This document shows positions 9,126-18,032 of a stretch of DNA of 64,000 bases, piece by piece. Position 1 is the first letter of the stretch, and the number at the start of each line of letters is the position of its first letter. This stretch comes from Sphingomonas sp. Ag1 (GTDB lineage Bacteria; Pseudomonadota; Alphaproteobacteria; Sphingomonadales; Sphingomonadaceae): NCBI RefSeq assembly GCF_000980895.1, contig NZ_LAZX01000090.1:1-64000 (forward strand), in the 5' to 3' direction. The notes under the pieces were generated by a model, which was given only the letters and a program-made list of their open reading frames with translations, ran no database searches and was not told where the DNA came from. Both the position numbers and the translations under genes were made by a program.

Positions 9126-10124
9126 TCAATCGTCCTCGTCCTCGAAGCCGACCAGCGCCAGCGCGCGCGCCTTGATCTGGCGCATCGCGCACCAGTGGAT
9201 CAGCGCCTCCTCCCGCCCGTGGGTCACCCACACTTCGCGCGGCGCGATTTCCTCGATCGTGTCGGTCAGCTCGTCCCAATCGGCGTGGTCGGACATGATC
9301 AGCGGCAGCTCGACGAGCTTCTGTCGCGCACGCTGGCGCACCCGCATCCACCCGCTCGCCATCGCGGTGATCGGATCGGGCAGGCGGCGCGACCAGCGGT
9401 CGTTGAGCGCGCCGGGCGGGCACATCACGACATGCCCCGCCATCGCTGCCTTGGGCACCCCCGCGACAGGGATCAGCTCGCCCAGCCGCACGCCATGATC
9501 GGCATAAAGGTCGCACAATCGCTGCAACGCGCCATGGATATAGATCGGCGCCTCATGCCCGCGCTCGCGCAGCTCGGCGATCACCCGCTGCGCCTTGCCC
9601 AGCGCATAGGCGCCGACCAGCACGCAGCGATCCGGGTTGGCGTGCAGCCGCGCGACCAGCTTGTCGATCTCGTCCCCGGTATCGGGGTGGCGGAACACGG
9701 GGAGGCCGAACGTCGCCTCGGTGATGAACACATCGCACGCCACCGGCTCGAACGGCGCGCAGGTCGGGTCCGGCCGGCGCTTGTAGTCGCCCGACACGAC
9801 GATCCGCTCGCCGCGATATTCCAGCAGGATCTGCGCCGATCCCAGCACATGGCCGGCGGGAACGAAGGTCGCCTGCACCTCGCCCAGCCGCACGCTATCG
9901 CCATAGCCTACCGGGTGTCCCGCCTGCTCGCCATAGCGCGTGTCCATGATCGCCAGCGTCTCGGGCGTCGCCCACACCGCGCCATGCCCGCCGCGCGCGT
10001 GGTCGGCATGGCCATGAGTCACCAGCGCGCGTGGCTGGGGCAGGGAGGGATCGACCCAGGCATCGGCCGGGCGAACGAAGATGCCATGGGGGTGAGGTTC
10101 GAGCCAGTCGCCAAGCTTGGGCAT
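9126..10124 (-). CDS. Ligase-associated DNA exonuclease (metallo-beta-lactamase fold)
   Basis: 332 residues from ATG 10124, matching the ligase-associated exonuclease family; in-frame ATGs further upstream would add an unlikely leader. The metal-binding motif HxHxDH is H37, H39, D41, H42 in THGHADH. Beta-CASP features follow, such as SGDYKRRPDP and late SDHADWDELTD. These nucleases usually lie with an ATP-dependent DNA ligase, a DEXH helicase and a PdeM-type phosphoesterase in a DNA-repair set. Here the helicase is near (10623, opposite strand) but neither ligase nor phosphoesterase is in the window. The gene diverges from a 62-residue membrane protein. Confidence 0.88.
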   Translation of the reverse strand: MPKLGDWLEPHPHGIFVRPADAWVDPSLPQPRALVTHGHADHARGGHGAVWATPETLAIMDTRYGEQAGHPVGYGDSVRLGEVQATFVPAGHVLGSAQILLEYRGERIVVSGDYKRRPDPTCAPFEPVACDVFITEATFGLPVFRHPDTGDEIDKLVARLHANPDRCVLVGAYALGKAQRVIAELRERGHEAPIYIHGALQRLCDLYADHGVRLGELIPVAGVPKAAMAGHVVMCPPGALNDRWSRRLPDPITAMASGWMRVRQRARQKLVELPLIMSDHADWDELTDTIEEIAPREVWVTHGREEALIHWCAMRQIKARALALVGFEDEDD

Positions 10125-10200
10125 GGGGGCAGTACGCACGAGCGGATCAAATCGCCCCGGCGCCTCGTTGTGGGAACAACAGAAAAAGGAGAGTGCGGCA

Positions 10201-10388
10201 TGGAACATCAGGCTTTGGGCGACAGCCTTTGGGTTTTCGTCGTCATCGGCGGCTTCATCATCCTGGGCCTCGCGATCGCCTTTGCGAAGTTCCGCAACAA
10301 GGTGACCCCGGAACAGGAACGCCGCACCGAAGAGGCGACTCACCGGCTGTACGAGGAACAATCGCGCGAGGACGCCGCGCGCGGCTGA
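10201..10388 (+). CDS. Small single-pass membrane protein, unknown function
   Basis: 62 residues with AAAGGAGA at good spacing before ATG 10201. Residues about 9-31 form one hydrophobic helix (LWVFVVIGGFIILGLAIAF). The rest is a charged Glu/Arg-rich tail (EQERRTEEATHRLYEEQ) likely to be an amphipathic cytoplasmic helix. I do not recognise a family. It sits between the exonuclease (divergent, 76 bp) and the helicase (same strand, 234 bp downstream); a role with them is only a guess. Confidence 0.75.
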
Positions 10389-10622
10389 TTGTCGCGCCGC
10401 GCCGTCACTTGGCCGGCGCGGTCGGCGGCGGCCGATCCCGCGGTGACAGCGCCTCCCTGCGAGCCGGGCGCTGGGACAGCCGCGTGATCTGATCGCCAGG
10501 ACGCTATGCCGCCGCTCCCTCAGGGGAGAGTGTGCTCCGAGTGTGCTGCGTCAGGGGCTGTCGCCGCAAAGCGCCACCTGCCGCGGCCGGGCGACGATGC
10601 AGGCGCGGCGTTCTGAAACGGG

Positions 10623-13073
10623 ATGGCGACCCTATATGTCGACGCGATGACTGTTTCACTTCCGACCCCGCTGGCCGACTGGTTCGCGTCGCGGGGCTGG
10701 TCTCCGCGCCGCCACCAGCTCGACATGCTCGCCGAGGGCCGCGCCGGGCGGCACGCGCTGCTCGTCGCCGCGACTGGCGCAGGCAAGACGCTCGCCGGCT
10801 TCCTTCCCACGCTTGCGGAATTGATCGAGCAGCCGACCGAGGGTCTCCACACCCTTTATGTCTCGCCGTTGAAGGCGCTGGCGGTCGACATTCAGCGCAA
10901 TCTCGTCACGCCCCTCGATGAGATGGGTCTCGACGAAATGGGCATCGACATCCGCGTCGAAACCCGCACCGGCGACACCCCGTCCGATCGCAAGGCGCGC
11001 CAGCGGGTGAAGCCGCCGCAGATCCTGCTCACCACACCCGAATCGCTGTCGCTGCTGCTGAGCTACCCCGACAGCTTCACCATGTTCGCCGGCCTGCGCA
11101 CGATCGTGATCGATGAGGTGCACGCCTTCGCCACCGGCAAGCGCGGCGACCTGCTGTCGCTATGCATGGCCCGGCTTCAGGCGATCGCACCTGGCCTGCG
11201 CCGCGTCGCCTTGTCCGCCACGGTCGCCGATCCCGACGGCTATCGCGCCTGGCTTGCGCCCGACGGCGATATCGAAAGCATCAGCCTGGTGCAGGGCGAA
11301 ACCGGCGTCGATCCCAATATCGCCATCCTGCTGCCCGAGGATCGCGTGCCCTGGGCGGGCCATTCCGGCCGCTATGCCGCGGCGCAGGTGATGGCGGAGA
11401 TCGAGACTCACAAGACCACCATCGTCTTCTGCAACACGCGCAGTCTGGCTGAGCTGATCTTCCAGGATCTGTGGAAGGCGAACGAGATGCAGCTGCCGAT
11501 CGGCATCCATCACGGCAGCCTGGAAAAAGAGGCGCGGCGCAAGGTGGAGGCGGCGATGGCTGGCGGCCGCCTGCGCGCGCTGGTCGCCACCGCCAGCCTC
11601 GACCTGGGGGTCGATTGGGGGGATGTCGATTGCGTCATCCAGATGGGCGCCCCCAAGGGATCGTCGCGCCTGCTCCAGCGCATCGGCCGCAGCAATCACC
11701 GCCTTGATGAGCCGTCGGAGGCGATCGTCGTCCCCGGCAACCGCTTCGAATATCTCGAGGCGCGCGCCGCGCTCGACGCGGTGGAGGCCGGCGAGCTTGA
11801 TACCGACGTGTTCCGCATGGGCGCGCTCGACGTGCTGGCGCAGCATGTCATGGCCTGCGCCTGCGCCGCCCCGTTCGATCAGGCCGCATTGCTAGACGAG
11901 ATCCGCTCGTCGCTCCCCTATTCGGCGCTCACCGATGAGCTGTTCGACAAGGTGCTCGGCTTCATCCGCGACGGCGGCTACAGCTTGCGCGCTTATGATC
12001 GGTTCAAGCGGCTGACGCAGGATGCCGATGGCCTGTGGCGCGTCAGCCATCCGAAATTCGTTGCGCAGCATCGCCTCAACGCCGGAATCATCGTGGAGGC
12101 GACGATGCTCAAGGTCCGCTTCCGCAACGGCCGCGCGCTGGGCAAGGTGGAGGAGGCGTTCGCCTCCACGCTCAGCCATGGCGACACCTTCTTCTTCGCC
12201 GGGATGAGCCTTGAGGTGGAGAAGATCGATACCGAGGATCTGATCGTCCGCGCCACCGCGCGGCCCGCGCGAATCCCCACTTATGGCGGCAGCCGGATGC
12301 CGCTCTCCACCAACCTCGCTGATCGCGTCCGCGGCTTCCTCGATACGCCTGCCGAATGGGCGCGCTTCCCCGATGACGTGCGCGAATGGCTGGAAATCCA
12401 GGCCCGCCGCTCCGCGCTGCCGCATCCCGACCAGCTGCTCGTCGAAACCTTCCCGCGCGAAGGGCGCAACTACATGGTCGCCTATTCCTTCGAGGGGTGG
12501 AACGCGCACCAGTCGCTCGGCATGCTGATCACGCGGCGGATGGAAACCGCGGGGCTGAAGCCGCTCGGCTTCGTCGCCAATGATTATGCCATCGCCACCT
12601 ATTCGATCGATCCCGTCACCGATCCCGCCGCGCTCTTCTCGCCCGACATCCTTGAGCATGAATTCGTCGACTGGGTACAGCAGTCGCACCTGCTGAAACG
12701 CGCCTTCCGCGAGGTCGCGGTGATCGGCGGGCTCGTCGAGCGGCAGCATCCCGGCAAGCGCAAGACCGGCAAGCAGGTCACCTTCTCCACCGACCTCATC
12801 TACGACGTCCTGCGCAAGTACGAACCCGGCCATATCCTGCTCGAGGCTGCCTGGGCCGACGCCCGCGCGCGCATGACCGACGTCGGCCGCCTCGCTGACC
12901 TGCTCGATCGCGCGGCGGGGACGATGCTGCACGTCGATCTCCCGCGCGTCTCGCCGCTCGCCGTGCCGGTGCTGGTGCTGATCGGGCGCGAACGAGTCGC
13001 CACCGGCAGCGCGGACGATGCGCTGCTGATCGAGGCGGAGGCACTCGCCGGGGAAGCGATGCGCCTCGACTGA
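10623..13073 (+). CDS. Ligase-associated DEXH-box DNA helicase (Lhr-like)
   Basis: 816 residues, the usual size of the ligase-associated DEXH helicase (a short Lhr relative). Walker A ATGAGKT is near residue 50, DEVH near 163, and motif III SAT follows in LSATVADP. Motif VI QRIGRSNHR and the winged-helix and C-terminal Lhr-type domains come after. It unwinds DNA in repair and normally travels with a ligase, an exonuclease and a phosphoesterase; only the exonuclease is close by. The start is uncertain: ATG 10623 gives MATLYVDAM, while ATG 10647 (MTVSLPTPLADWF) is closer to typical family N-termini. The aspartyl protease starts 66 bp downstream. Confidence 0.92.
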   Translation: MATLYVDAMTVSLPTPLADWFASRGWSPRRHQLDMLAEGRAGRHALLVAATGAGKTLAGFLPTLAELIEQPTEGLHTLYVSPLKALAVDIQRNLVTPLDEMGLDEMGIDIRVETRTGDTPSDRKARQRVKPPQILLTTPESLSLLLSYPDSFTMFAGLRTIVIDEVHAFATGKRGDLLSLCMARLQAIAPGLRRVALSATVADPDGYRAWLAPDGDIESISLVQGETGVDPNIAILLPEDRVPWAGHSGRYAAAQVMAEIETHKTTIVFCNTRSLAELIFQDLWKANEMQLPIGIHHGSLEKEARRKVEAAMAGGRLRALVATASLDLGVDWGDVDCVIQMGAPKGSSRLLQRIGRSNHRLDEPSEAIVVPGNRFEYLEARAALDAVEAGELDTDVFRMGALDVLAQHVMACACAAPFDQAALLDEIRSSLPYSALTDELFDKVLGFIRDGGYSLRAYDRFKRLTQDADGLWRVSHPKFVAQHRLNAGIIVEATMLKVRFRNGRALGKVEEAFASTLSHGDTFFFAGMSLEVEKIDTEDLIVRATARPARIPTYGGSRMPLSTNLADRVRGFLDTPAEWARFPDDVREWLEIQARRSALPHPDQLLVETFPREGRNYMVAYSFEGWNAHQSLGMLITRRMETAGLKPLGFVANDYAIATYSIDPVTDPAALFSPDILEHEFVDWVQQSHLLKRAFREVAVIGGLVERQHPGKRKTGKQVTFSTDLIYDVLRKYEPGHILLEAAWADARARMTDVGRLADLLDRAAGTMLHVDLPRVSPLAVPVLVLIGRERVATGSADDALLIEAEALAGEAMRLD

Positions 13074-13139
13074 GGCCGCAGGCCTCCGCCGCCGGGGATA
13101 ACGATTGACAAGGGTCCGGATCGGGCGCTTCATCCCTGC

Positions 13140-14108
13140 ATGCGCCGCTGGCTTGCCTTGCCGCTCCTGTCGCTGCTCGCCAATGCGGACGATCAGCAGC
13201 CCGTGGTGCCGCCCGCGCCGATCACCGATTACGCCGCGCACATCGGGCTTGGCCACGCCGAGGATCCGGCGGTGCCGACCGGCGAGCATCTCGATTTCGG
13301 CGTCGACGGCCCGCGCATGACGGTGCCGGTCCAGATCGCGGGGGCGGGGCCCTATCAGTTCGTCATCGATACCGGCGCCCAGCGAACGGTGATCAGCCGT
13401 GAACTGGCCGCACGGCTCCGCCTGCCCGGCGGCCGCAACGTCCGCCTGACCGGGATGACCGGGACACAGGATGTCGGCACGGTGGTGATCCCGTCGATTT
13501 CCGTCAGCACGCTCGGCGGGGAGCGGATCGAGGCGCCGGCGCTATCGGCGGCGAACCTCGGCGCGCCCGGCATGCTCGGCATCGACGCGCTTCAGGGCCA
13601 TGCGCTGGCGATCGATTTCGATCAGCAGCGAATGACGGTGACGCCGGCCCGCAAGCGCGGCGAGCGGGTCCGCCGCGCCCCAGACGAAATCGTCATCCAG
13701 GCGAAAAGCCTGTTCGGGCAGCTCGTCGTCACCGACGCGCGCGTCGGCGGGGAACGGGTCCGCGTCATCCTCGACACCGGCAGCGTGGTGTCGATGGGCA
13801 ATCTCGCGCTGCGCAAACGGCTCGCCAGGCGGGGCAAGGTCACGCCGATCACGCTGATCAGCGTGACGGGCGGCGAACTCGTCGCCGATTATGGGTCGGT
13901 CAAGTCGATCAAGATCGGCGATGCCGAGATCCGCGACATGCCCGTCGCCTTTGCCGACGTCCCGCCGTTCCGCGTGTTCGGGCTGGAAAAGAAGCCGGCG
14001 ATCATGCTCGGCATGGACGTGCTGAAACTGTTCACCCGCGTCCAGATCGATTTTGCGAACCGCGAATTGCGCCTGCTGCTGCCGCGCGGCGCCGCGCGCC
14101 GCGGCTAG
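13140..14108 (+). CDS. Retropepsin-like aspartyl protease family protein, exported
   Basis: 322 residues with a short signal peptide. Two retropepsin-type halves are visible: FVIDTGAQRTVIS (Asp77) and VILDTGSVVSMGN (Asp212), each followed by a hydrophobic-Gly motif (GMLGIDAL and IMLGMDVL). Clan AA aspartyl proteases use one Asp from each half, so this single chain could be active like pepsin. The substrate is unknown. It lies 66 bp after the helicase on the same strand with no clear terminator between, but a functional link is not evident. Confidence 0.85.
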   Translation: MRRWLALPLLSLLANADDQQPVVPPAPITDYAAHIGLGHAEDPAVPTGEHLDFGVDGPRMTVPVQIAGAGPYQFVIDTGAQRTVISRELAARLRLPGGRNVRLTGMTGTQDVGTVVIPSISVSTLGGERIEAPALSAANLGAPGMLGIDALQGHALAIDFDQQRMTVTPARKRGERVRRAPDEIVIQAKSLFGQLVVTDARVGGERVRVILDTGSVVSMGNLALRKRLARRGKVTPITLISVTGGELVADYGSVKSIKIGDAEIRDMPVAFADVPPFRVFGLEKKPAIMLGMDVLKLFTRVQIDFANRELRLLLPRGAARRG

Positions 14109-14203
14109 GGCCGGATTTCTCCATAAAGGGCCGAATGCGCCCAAAAGCGGCCGAAAACGGCCGAACGACTCCAGTCGATGCCTCGTTGAGGCCGATGGCC
14201 CAT

Positions 14204-14234
14204 AAAAAAGGGCCCGGCACTTTCGTACCGGGCC
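14204..14234 (-). terminator. Rho-independent terminator of glnK-amtB
   Basis: On the minus strand a perfect GGCCCGG/CCGGGCC stem (14211-14217 with 14228-14234) is followed by a run of six T (complement of 14204-14209), 60 bp after the amtB stop. The flank 14109-14203 carries several copies of a CGGCCGAA-like word but no gene. Confidence 0.85.
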
Positions 14235-14293
14235 TAGTGCGTCCGCAGGAGGAACATCGTCTGGGAACCGGCCGCAGCCGTCCCCCAATCTCG

Positions 14294-15622
14294 TCAATAA
14301 TTGTAGGCGCGCTCGCCATGCTCGCCGAGGTCGAGCCCTTCGCGCTCCACCTCTTCGCTGACCCGCAGCCCGACGGTCGCCTTGGCGATCGAGAAGGCGA
14401 TGGCGGATCCGACGCCGGCCCAGGCAACCGAGATGAGCACTGCGACCACCTGGGTCACGAGCTGCGGCCCCAGGGCATAGTCGGCCGCACCCGGCCCGCC
14501 GAGGCCCGGCAGCATGGTGAATGCCGTGCCGATCGACCCCACGATGCCACCGATGCCGTGGATGCCGAACGCATCCAGCGAGTCGTCAAGGTTGAGTTTG
14601 GGTTTCACCGCGACCACGAAATAGGCGCAGATGATGGCCGCGATCGCACCCAGCAGGATGGCGCCGAACGGCCCCGAATTGCCCGCCGCCGGGGTCACCG
14701 CAACCAGGCCGGCGATCGCGCCGGAGCAGGCGCCCAGCATCGATCCCTTGTGGCCCAGCATCCGCTCGGTCAGCATCCAGAACAGCACGCCCGCCGCCGT
14801 GGCGACAAAGGTGTTGATCATCGCCAGCGCCGCCGAGCCATTGGCCTCCAGCGCCGATCCGGCGTTGAACCCGAACCAGCCGACCCACAGGAGGCCGGTG
14901 CCGATCAGCGTCATGACCAGCGAGTGCGGGGCCATGATCTCTTTCTTGTAGCCCAGCCGCGGGCCGATGATGATCGCCCCGACCAGCGCCGAGATGCCGG
15001 CGTTGATGTGAACCACCGTGCCGCCGGCGAAGTCGAGCGCGGCGGGCTGCCAATTAAAGAGAAGGCCGTTGCCCGCCCACACCATGTGCGCGATCGGGAA
15101 ATAGACGATGGTGAGCCAGATCAGCGCAAAGACCATCAGGCCGGCAAACTTCATCCGCTCGACCAGGCCACCGACCACCAGGCTGACGGTGATCGCCGCA
15201 AAGGTCATCTGGAAGGCGATGAAGACATATTCCGGGATGACGACACCGTCGGTGAAGGTTGCCGCCGTCGAGTCGGCGTTGACCCCGGCAAGGAACAGCT
15301 TGTTGAACCCGGCGATAAAGGCGTTGCCGCCGTCACCGAACGCCATGGTGTAGCCGTAGGTGACCCAGATGATCATCGCGAAGCTCGCGACGGCCAGGAT
15401 CTGGGTCAGCACCGATAGCATGTTCTTGGTGCGCACGAGGCCGCCATAGAACAGCGCCAGCCCGGGCACGATCATCGTCATGACCAGCACGGTCGCGGTC
15501 ATCATCCAGGCGGTGTCGCCCTTGTTGGGCACCGGCGCGGTTGCCTGGGCCCAGGCGGGTGCCGCCGCCGCGGCTGTTGCCGCCACGCCCAATGCCAGGG
15601 CAGTCCTGATTATCTGCTTCAT
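14294..15622 (-). CDS. amtB: Ammonium transporter AmtB
   Basis: 442 residues from ATG 15622, with AGGGGGG just upstream. An N-terminal signal peptide (cleaved near AWAQ) is followed by 11 transmembrane helices, as in E. coli AmtB. Signatures include ALFYGGLVRTKNMLSV and the later pore-histidine region FDFAGG-like LDFAGGTVVHINAG. It is a trimeric inner-membrane channel for ammonium/ammonia, gated by GlnK. glnK lies 11 bp upstream in the same operon, behind a sigma-54-type promoter, so expression is expected under nitrogen limitation. Confidence 0.97.
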   Translation of the reverse strand: MKQIIRTALALGVAATAAAAAPAWAQATAPVPNKGDTAWMMTATVLVMTMIVPGLALFYGGLVRTKNMLSVLTQILAVASFAMIIWVTYGYTMAFGDGGNAFIAGFNKLFLAGVNADSTAATFTDGVVIPEYVFIAFQMTFAAITVSLVVGGLVERMKFAGLMVFALIWLTIVYFPIAHMVWAGNGLLFNWQPAALDFAGGTVVHINAGISALVGAIIIGPRLGYKKEIMAPHSLVMTLIGTGLLWVGWFGFNAGSALEANGSAALAMINTFVATAAGVLFWMLTERMLGHKGSMLGACSGAIAGLVAVTPAAGNSGPFGAILLGAIAAIICAYFVVAVKPKLNLDDSLDAFGIHGIGGIVGSIGTAFTMLPGLGGPGAADYALGPQLVTQVVAVLISVAWAGVGSAIAFSIAKATVGLRVSEEVEREGLDLGEHGERAYNY

Positions 15623-15633
15623 CACCACCCCCC

Positions 15634-15972
15634 TCAGAGTGCCGTATCGTCGGTTTCGCCGGTACGGATGCGCACCGCCTGCCCGACATCGAGTACGAAG
15701 ATCTTGCCGTCGCCGATCGCGCCGGTATTCGCGGCCGCCTGCACCGCCTCCACCACGCGATCCGCGAGGTCGACAGGGCAGACCACTTCGATTTTGATCT
15801 TGGGCACCATGTTGGTGCTGTATTCGGCGCCGCGGTAGATTTCGGTCTGGCCCTTCTGGCGCCCGAAACCCTTGACCTCGGTGACTGTCATCCCCGCCAC
15901 CCCGATCCCGGTGAGTGCTTCCCTCACTTCGTCGAGCTTGAACGGCTTGATGATGGCTATGACCAGTTTCAT
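15634..15972 (-). CDS. glnK: Nitrogen regulatory PII protein GlnK
   Basis: 112 residues, the standard PII length. The T-loop carries the uridylylation site Tyr51 (RGAEYSTNMVPK). The B-loop TGAIGDGKIFV and C-loop RIRTGETDDTAL are both intact. PII senses ATP/ADP, 2-oxoglutarate and the uridylylation state. Paired directly with amtB, this is the GlnK type that plugs the AmtB pore when ammonium rises. A 32-nt leader with GGAAGGGGG precedes the ATG. Confidence 0.97.
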   Translation of the reverse strand: MKLVIAIIKPFKLDEVREALTGIGVAGMTVTEVKGFGRQKGQTEIYRGAEYSTNMVPKIKIEVVCPVDLADRVVEAVQAAANTGAIGDGKIFVLDVGQAVRIRTGETDDTAL

Positions 15973-16004
15973 CGCGCCCCCTTCCGTTACCGGGAAAGGT
16001 ACTT

Positions 16005-16020
16005 CGCAACAGATGTGCCA
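16005..16020 (-). promoter_or_regulatory. Sigma-54 (-24/-12) promoter of glnK-amtB
   Basis: The minus strand reads TGGCACATCTGTTGCG. The GG and GC dinucleotides are exactly 10 bases apart, as RpoN promoters require, and the hexamer TGGCAC is perfect. The transcription start would fall near 15994, about 20 nt before glnK. Upstream (16030-16075) there are inverted GTGCCAAA/TTTGGCAC words that might include an NtrC site, but I cannot assign one firmly. Confidence 0.7.
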
Positions 16021-16102
16021 AACCGCCGCTGCCTAGTGCATGGTCACGGCAACCACATTTGGCACGTTACTTTTTGTGCAGATGCGAAAACATGCTCAAG
16101 AA

Positions 16103-16300
16103 TTAGGCATCGTCGACTACGAACCTGGCACGATCAAGATCATCCTCATCGACCATCAGGCGCACGGGGATCAGCAACCAGCTGCCGTCGGCGATCGACG
16201 CCCCGGCATCGAAGGTGAGCGCGACTATTCCTTCGCTCTCCAATCGCGCGGCGAGGATGCTGGCAAGATTGCGGTCATAGCGACCCAGTTCGACCAGCAT
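16103..16300 (-). CDS. DUF2007-type putative signal-transducing protein
   Basis: 65 residues. The pattern RNLASILAARLESEGIVALTFDAG followed by a hydrophobic strand and LMVDEDDLDRARFVVDD is that of DUF2007, a small ferredoxin-like fold with no established role. Its ATG shares one base with the stop of the upstream pyridoxamine-oxidase-like gene (TGATG), so the two are probably translationally coupled. The glnK promoter lies just beyond its 3' end. Confidence 0.75.
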   Translation of the reverse strand: MLVELGRYDRNLASILAARLESEGIVALTFDAGASIADGSWLLIPVRLMVDEDDLDRARFVVDDA

Positions 16301-16854
16301 CAGCGCGGCAGCGCGTCGGGCGTGCGTACTGGCAAGTCATCGATGCTTTTCGCGTTGCTGCCCTGCCAATAGGCCAGCCGCTCTTCATCGCTGTACTTGG
16401 CGTTGTATTTGTTCAGCGTCTCACGCGGATGATCCAGCGTCATCTGCGGCACGCCCCAGCCGCAGGACGTCTGCGCCTGGTCGATCGCCACGACGAAGAT
16501 CTGCCGCGTGCCGGGCAGTGGCGGAAACTCGCTATACAGCGCGCGCCATTCCGGATCCTGGGGAAGGACTGGGCGGCCCCGACCGTAGATGCGAAAGATC
16601 AGTGCGGGCTGATCGAAGGCGCAGAACATGATGGTGATGCGCCCGTCGGCGAGCAGGTGCGCGTTGGTCTCATTGCCCGATCCTGCAACGTCGAGATAGG
16701 CGACGGTGGTCGGGTCCAGAACGCGGAACGTGTCCATGCCCTTGGGGCTGAGGTTGATCCGCGCGCCGGGCGCGCTCGTTGCCACGAAGAAGACCGGCTG
16801 CCGGGCGATGAAGGCACGATGCGCGTCGTTCAGCGCCGGAAAGAATTCCGCCAT
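16300..16854 (-). CDS. Pyridoxamine 5'-phosphate oxidase-like FMN-binding protein
   Basis: 184 residues. The N-terminal split-barrel pattern (FFVATSAPGARINLSPKGMD, then ADGRITIMFCAFDQPALIFRIYGRGRP) is typical of the PNPOx-like family of small flavin-binding proteins. True PdxH-specific residues are not apparent, so the activity is unknown; it may be a flavin- or F420-type reductase. It is followed by the DUF2007 gene with a one-base overlap. The 130 bp upstream, before prs, hold nothing I can name. Confidence 0.82.
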   Translation of the reverse strand: MAEFFPALNDAHRAFIARQPVFFVATSAPGARINLSPKGMDTFRVLDPTTVAYLDVAGSGNETNAHLLADGRITIMFCAFDQPALIFRIYGRGRPVLPQDPEWRALYSEFPPLPGTRQIFVVAIDQAQTSCGWGVPQMTLDHPRETLNKYNAKYSDEERLAYWQGSNAKSIDDLPVRTPDALPR

Positions 16855-16984
16855 GCAGGCGTGCTCCCCTGTTCAGGCGAGAAGGATGGCTCGCGGCGCC
16901 TGCCTACCATTTACGATGCGTCCGATCCACCGCACCGCCGGTAGTCACCAGCGGTGCGAGGTGTCAGGAATGCACCCGGCGATC

Positions 16985-17920
16985 TCAGTCGAACAGCGAG
17001 GAGACGCTGGTCTCGTCGGCGATACGGCGGATCGCCTCCGCAAGGAGCGGTGCAATCGTCAGGTGCCGGATACGCTTGGCGTGGCTGATGGCTTCCTGGT
17101 TGCCGATCGAATCGGTGATCACCAGCTCGCGCAGCGCCGACCCTTCGACCCGGGCGACGGCACCGCCGGAGAGGACGCCATGGGTGACATAGGCAACGAC
17201 GTCCTCGGCGCCCGCCTCACGCAGCGCTGCGGCCGCGTTGCACAGCGTGCCGGCGGAATCGACGATATCGTCGATCAGGATGCAGAAGCGCCCTTCCACG
17301 TCGCCGATGATGTTCATCACCTCCGACTCGCCCGCGCGCTCGCGGCGCTTGTCGACAATCGCCAGCGGTGCATTGTCGAGCCGCTTGGCGAGCGCGCGCG
17401 CGCGCACCACGCCGCCCACGTCGGGGGAGACGACCATCAGGTTCTTCGACCCGAAGCGCGCCAGGATGTCCGCGGACATGACCGGCGCGCCAAACAGATT
17501 GTCGGTCGGGATGTCGAAGAAGCCCTGGATCTGACCGGCATGGAGGTCGACGGAGAGCACGCGGTCGGCGCCCGCCGTGGTGATCAGGTTGGCGACCAGC
17601 TTGGCCGAGATCGGCGTGCGCGGGCCCGGCTTCCGGTCCTGCCGCGCATAGCCGAAATAGGGGAGGACTGCCGTTATCCGCTTGGCCGACGCGCGCTTCA
17701 GCGCATCGATGCAGATCAGCAACTCCATGAGGTTGTCGTTGACCGGATAGCTGGTCGACTGGATCAGGAAAACGTCTTCACCGCGGACGTTCTCCATGAT
17801 CTCGACGAAGATCTCCTCGTCGGCGAATCGCCGCACCAGAGCCTCGGTCAACGGGAGCTCCAGATAGGAGGCAATGTCCCGTGCCAGCGGCAGGTTGGAG
17901 TTGCCGGTCATCAGTTTCAT
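16985..17920 (-). CDS. prs: Ribose-phosphate pyrophosphokinase (PRPP synthase)
   Basis: 311 residues, the standard length. It makes PRPP from ribose 5-phosphate and ATP for nucleotide, histidine, tryptophan and NAD synthesis. Diagnostic motifs are present: the flexible loop [11 protein letters not shown], the cation-binding segment [16 protein letters not shown], and the PRPP-binding loop [11 protein letters not shown]. The gene diverges from gltX across about 110 bp. Confidence 0.97.
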   Translation of the reverse strand: MKLMTGNSNLPLARDIASYLELPLTEALVRRFADEEIFVEIMENVRGEDVFLIQSTSYPVNDNLMELLICIDALKRASAKRITAVLPYFGYARQDRKPGPRTPISAKLVANLITTAGADRVLSVDLHAGQIQGFFDIPTDNLFGAPVMSADILARFGSKNLMVVSPDVGGVVRARALAKRLDNAPLAIVDKRRERAGESEVMNIIGDVEGRFCILIDDIVDSAGTLCNAAAALREAGAEDVVAYVTHGVLSGGAVARVEGSALRELVITDSIGNQEAISHAKRIRHLTIAPLLAEAIRRIADETSVSSLFD

Positions 17921-18032
17921 GTCAGCACGCCCTTTCGTGACGCCCCCTTAGCGGGCCGGGCATATGTTGCAATCGTGCGACGCACTCAGAGGACGTTTGC
18001 CGTCGCGCGTCGCAGGGCGTACCGGCGCCGAC

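Noticed and set aside
11892..13289. 465-codon open frame on the minus strand
   Set aside because: Antisense to the helicase 3' half and the protease start; composition is shadow-like.
14135..15418. 427-codon open frame on the plus strand
   Set aside because: Antisense to amtB and poor in hydrophobic residues; no motif.
16030..16075. Possible NtrC binding sites upstream of glnK
   Set aside because: There are GTGCA and TGGT words, but no pair fits the dyad spacing well enough to call.
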